Translations under genes and position numbers: made by a program
Notes under the pieces: generated by a model
The model's input: only the letters and a program-made list of their open reading frames with translations
What the model was told of the DNA's origin: nothing
The model's database searches: none
In this document: one piece after another, positions 5,325 through 7,219 of the stretch
Layout: the number at the start of each line of letters is the position of its first letter
Position numbering within the stretch: the first letter of the stretch is position 1
Source of the DNA: Fulvivirga aurantia
GTDB taxonomy: Bacteria > Bacteroidota > Bacteroidia > Cytophagales > Cyclobacteriaceae
Length of the DNA: 7,219 nucleotides
Direction of reading: 5' to 3'
Assembly (NCBI RefSeq): GCF_009711475.1
Contig: NZ_SMMD01000751.1
Location: 1 to 7,219, forward strand

Positions 5325-7217
5325 TTATGAGCAATAACGTTTCCACCACCACTGAAAAACGATCAGTCCCCAAATACGAGCATGTACATCTTCCGGGTTA
5401 GCGCTGAAAAGTTTCTTTTTAAGTCTGCTGACAGACTGATAATTGAAAATCCCCTGCCCTTCTATAAAATCTTTAGACAGCAAATCATCTTCTATGAGAG
5501 ATTTCATTTCCTTTCTAAACCACTTCAGTAAAGGCACCTCAAATCCTTTTTTAGGGCGATTATAGAGTTCTTCTGGCAAGATATCTCTGAATGTATCCTG
5601 CACTATTCGTTTTCTAATATTTGAGTTTATCTTACTATCGGTAGGTAATGAGAAAGCAAACTCAACCACTTCATGATCCAGGAATGGTACGCGCACTTCT
5701 AAACTGTTAGCCATAGACATACGATCGACTTTAGTAAGCATGTCGTCTGGCAACACCAACTTCACATCGGTAAGCAGTAAATCGTTGATGTCTTCTTTTT
5801 CTGGTATATGTTTAAGTATTTCCTGCTTAAACTCTTCATAATCCTGGCGTTCAAGGTTATGGATAGAACTTTCTGACAACAGGCTGTCTGCTTCGTTTTC
5901 ATTTACAAAACCAGCCCATCTCCAATAGCGCTCTTTAGCATTGAGTTTTGATCCTTTACTAAACCGATCGAGTTGCCTGAATATATTGGTGACAGGATTA
6001 TTCCTTGATTTAGGCAATACCGACCATACCGGCCCTAGTGCTTTTACAAGTTCAGCTTTGCTACCACCCTGTAGTATCTTATAAAAGGCTGCGTGTTTGT
6101 TGTATCCGGCAAACAATTCATCAGCCCCGTCACCTGAAAGTGCTACTGTAGCATGTTTGCGGGTCTCCTGAGATAAAATATAAACCGCTATAGCCGAGGA
6201 GTCGGCAAAAGGTTCATCGATATAATCGAGTATCTGATTAACGTGTTGGTATAGGTCTTTATTTGTAAGAGAAAAGACGGTGTGCTCAGTACCGAGCTTT
6301 TTAGCAACAGCTCTTGCATAATCGGTTTCATCAAAGAATTTTTCTTCACTAAAACCTATAGAAAATGTATGAATATCGGGTTTGTGCTTGCTGGCAAGCG
6401 CAGCGATTACTGAAGAATCTATACCACCACTTAAGAAACTTCCCAAAGGTACGTCCGCGACCAATCGCTTAAGTACCGACTTTTCTAATAAATGACTAAA
6501 TGATTGCTGTTGCTTCTCATAACTATCTTTGTTTAGAGGTTGCTTTTTTACCTCATAATAAGTCTCAATCGACACGTTCTGATTGGTAATCGTCATGCAC
6601 TGACCAGGAAGTAATTTTTTCACATCCTTGAAGATCGTTCGTGGAGCGGGTATGTAGTTGAGCTGTAGATAAGTGCGAAGTGCTGTGAAATCAAGGTTTT
6701 TCTCAATACCATAAGAAAGGATGGACTTCATTTCTGAGGCAAATAGCACACGATTTTCATCATGCAAAAAATAGAGCGGTTTTATCCCCAGACGGTCTCT
6801 AGCTATAAATAAGGTAGCATCTTGCTTGTCGTAAACAGCAAAAGCAAAAAAGCCATTGAGTTTATCGAGGCATTTTGGGCCTTCTTTAATATATAGTTCT
6901 AATAATACTTCTGTATCGCACTGAGAGTGGAATTGAACGTCTTGAGATTCTAGTTGCTGTTTTAAGGCTTTGTAATTGTAAATTTCACCATTAAAAATGA
7001 TGCAATAGCGCCCTGATCTATCCCACATCGGCTGGTGACCCTCAGCACTTGTATCTATGATCGACAACCTGCGATGTCCGAGTGCCACCTGCTGATCGTT
7101 ATAAATATCCTGAAAATCGGGTCCTCTCGATGAAAGTGCCTTCGTAGCATTCGCTACATTGATCATGCTCATTCGGCCGATCATGTTAAAAGCATAGATG
7201 CCGGTTATTCCACACAT
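5325..7217 (-). CDS. asnB: Asparagine synthase (glutamine-hydrolysing) family amidotransferase
   Basis: This is a complete 630-residue class II glutamine amidotransferase fused to an ATP-pyrophosphatase synthetase domain. Cys2, exposed after removal of Met1, is the glutaminase nucleophile (MCGITGIYAF). Glutamine-site motifs follow: SRGPD (30-34), GHRRLSIID (47-55), NGEIYN (76-81) and CDTE (100-103). The synthetase half has the PP-loop LSGGIDSS (262-269), SGDGADELFAGY (361-372) and a DDMLTKVDRMSMANSLEVR segment (491-509). The reaction is glutamine hydrolysis and ammonia transfer to an adenylylated carboxylate, classically aspartate to asparagine. At 630 residues it is longer than E. coli AsnB (554) and close to Bacillus subtilis AsnB (632), a family branch that includes enzymes amidating cell-wall or polysaccharide carboxylates. 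With an envelope lipid module beside it, a surface-glycan role is possible but unproven. The start is fixed by Cys2. Its own promoter is off the right edge, only two bases away. No key residue is missing. Confidence 0.93.
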   Translation of the reverse strand: MCGITGIYAFNMIGRMSMINVANATKALSSRGPDFQDIYNDQQVALGHRRLSIIDTSAEGHQPMWDRSGRYCIIFNGEIYNYKALKQQLESQDVQFHSQCDTEVLLELYIKEGPKCLDKLNGFFAFAVYDKQDATLFIARDRLGIKPLYFLHDENRVLFASEMKSILSYGIEKNLDFTALRTYLQLNYIPAPRTIFKDVKKLLPGQCMTITNQNVSIETYYEVKKQPLNKDSYEKQQQSFSHLLEKSVLKRLVADVPLGSFLSGGIDSSVIAALASKHKPDIHTFSIGFSEEKFFDETDYARAVAKKLGTEHTVFSLTNKDLYQHVNQILDYIDEPFADSSAIAVYILSQETRKHATVALSGDGADELFAGYNKHAAFYKILQGGSKAELVKALGPVWSVLPKSRNNPVTNIFRQLDRFSKGSKLNAKERYWRWAGFVNENEADSLLSESSIHNLERQDYEEFKQEILKHIPEKEDINDLLLTDVKLVLPDDMLTKVDRMSMANSLEVRVPFLDHEVVEFAFSLPTDSKINSNIRKRIVQDTFRDILPEELYNRPKKGFEVPLLKWFRKEMKSLIEDDLLSKDFIEGQGIFNYQSVSRLKKKLFSANPEDVHARIWGLIVFQWWWKRYCS

Positions 7218-7219
7218 GC

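Noticed and set aside
5311..5328. Inverted repeat ATAAGT/ACTTAT as a terminator after the asnB-type gene
   Set aside because: The stem is only 6 bp and AT-rich, it overlaps the stop codon, and the following minus-strand tail (ATTTCTG) is a poor T-tract. It may not stop transcription.

Overview
The window looks like chromosome from a member of the Bacteroidota, possibly Cytophagales-like (the order is a guess). Three things point there: AT-leaning coding sequence, no clear Shine-Dalgarno sequences before the starts, and one promoter candidate with the Bacteroidota-type -7 box TAnnTTTG. The exported proteins (signal peptide ending in LNA|Q, a lipoprotein with a short lysine-rich region after its cysteine) also fit a didermic bacterium. 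I see no tRNA, rRNA, CRISPR array, insertion sequence or phage gene. The window is almost fully coding.

Left third, plus strand: an exported metal-dependent amidohydrolase whose start lies beyond the left edge, followed with a 4-base ATGA overlap by a TPR-repeat lipoprotein. They look like one translationally coupled unit acting in the periplasm. Their likely terminator is a perfect 8-bp hairpin that lies inside the 3' end of the next, oppositely oriented gene. The two convergent genes share their stop codons in a CTAG tetranucleotide (2506-2509).

Right two thirds, minus strand, read from right to left: a complete glutamine-dependent asparagine synthase-type amidotransferase (asnB family, 630 aa), a 103-bp gap with a promoter candidate and repeated CATTTG/CAAATG hexamers, then a five-helix LTA-synthase-family membrane sulfatase fold protein (608 aa), tightly followed by a diacylglycerol-kinase-family lipid kinase.

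The most interesting idea is functional. An LtaS-type enzyme strips a phosphoglycerol (or similar) headgroup from a phospholipid and leaves diacylglycerol behind. A YegS/DgkB-type kinase can convert diacylglycerol back to phosphatidic acid. Finding the two as adjacent, near-overlapping genes in an apparently Gram-negative organism suggests a compact 'headgroup transfer plus lipid recycling' module for an envelope glycan that is not classical lipoteichoic acid. The acceptor cannot be read from this window. The remaining genes look like ordinary members of known families.
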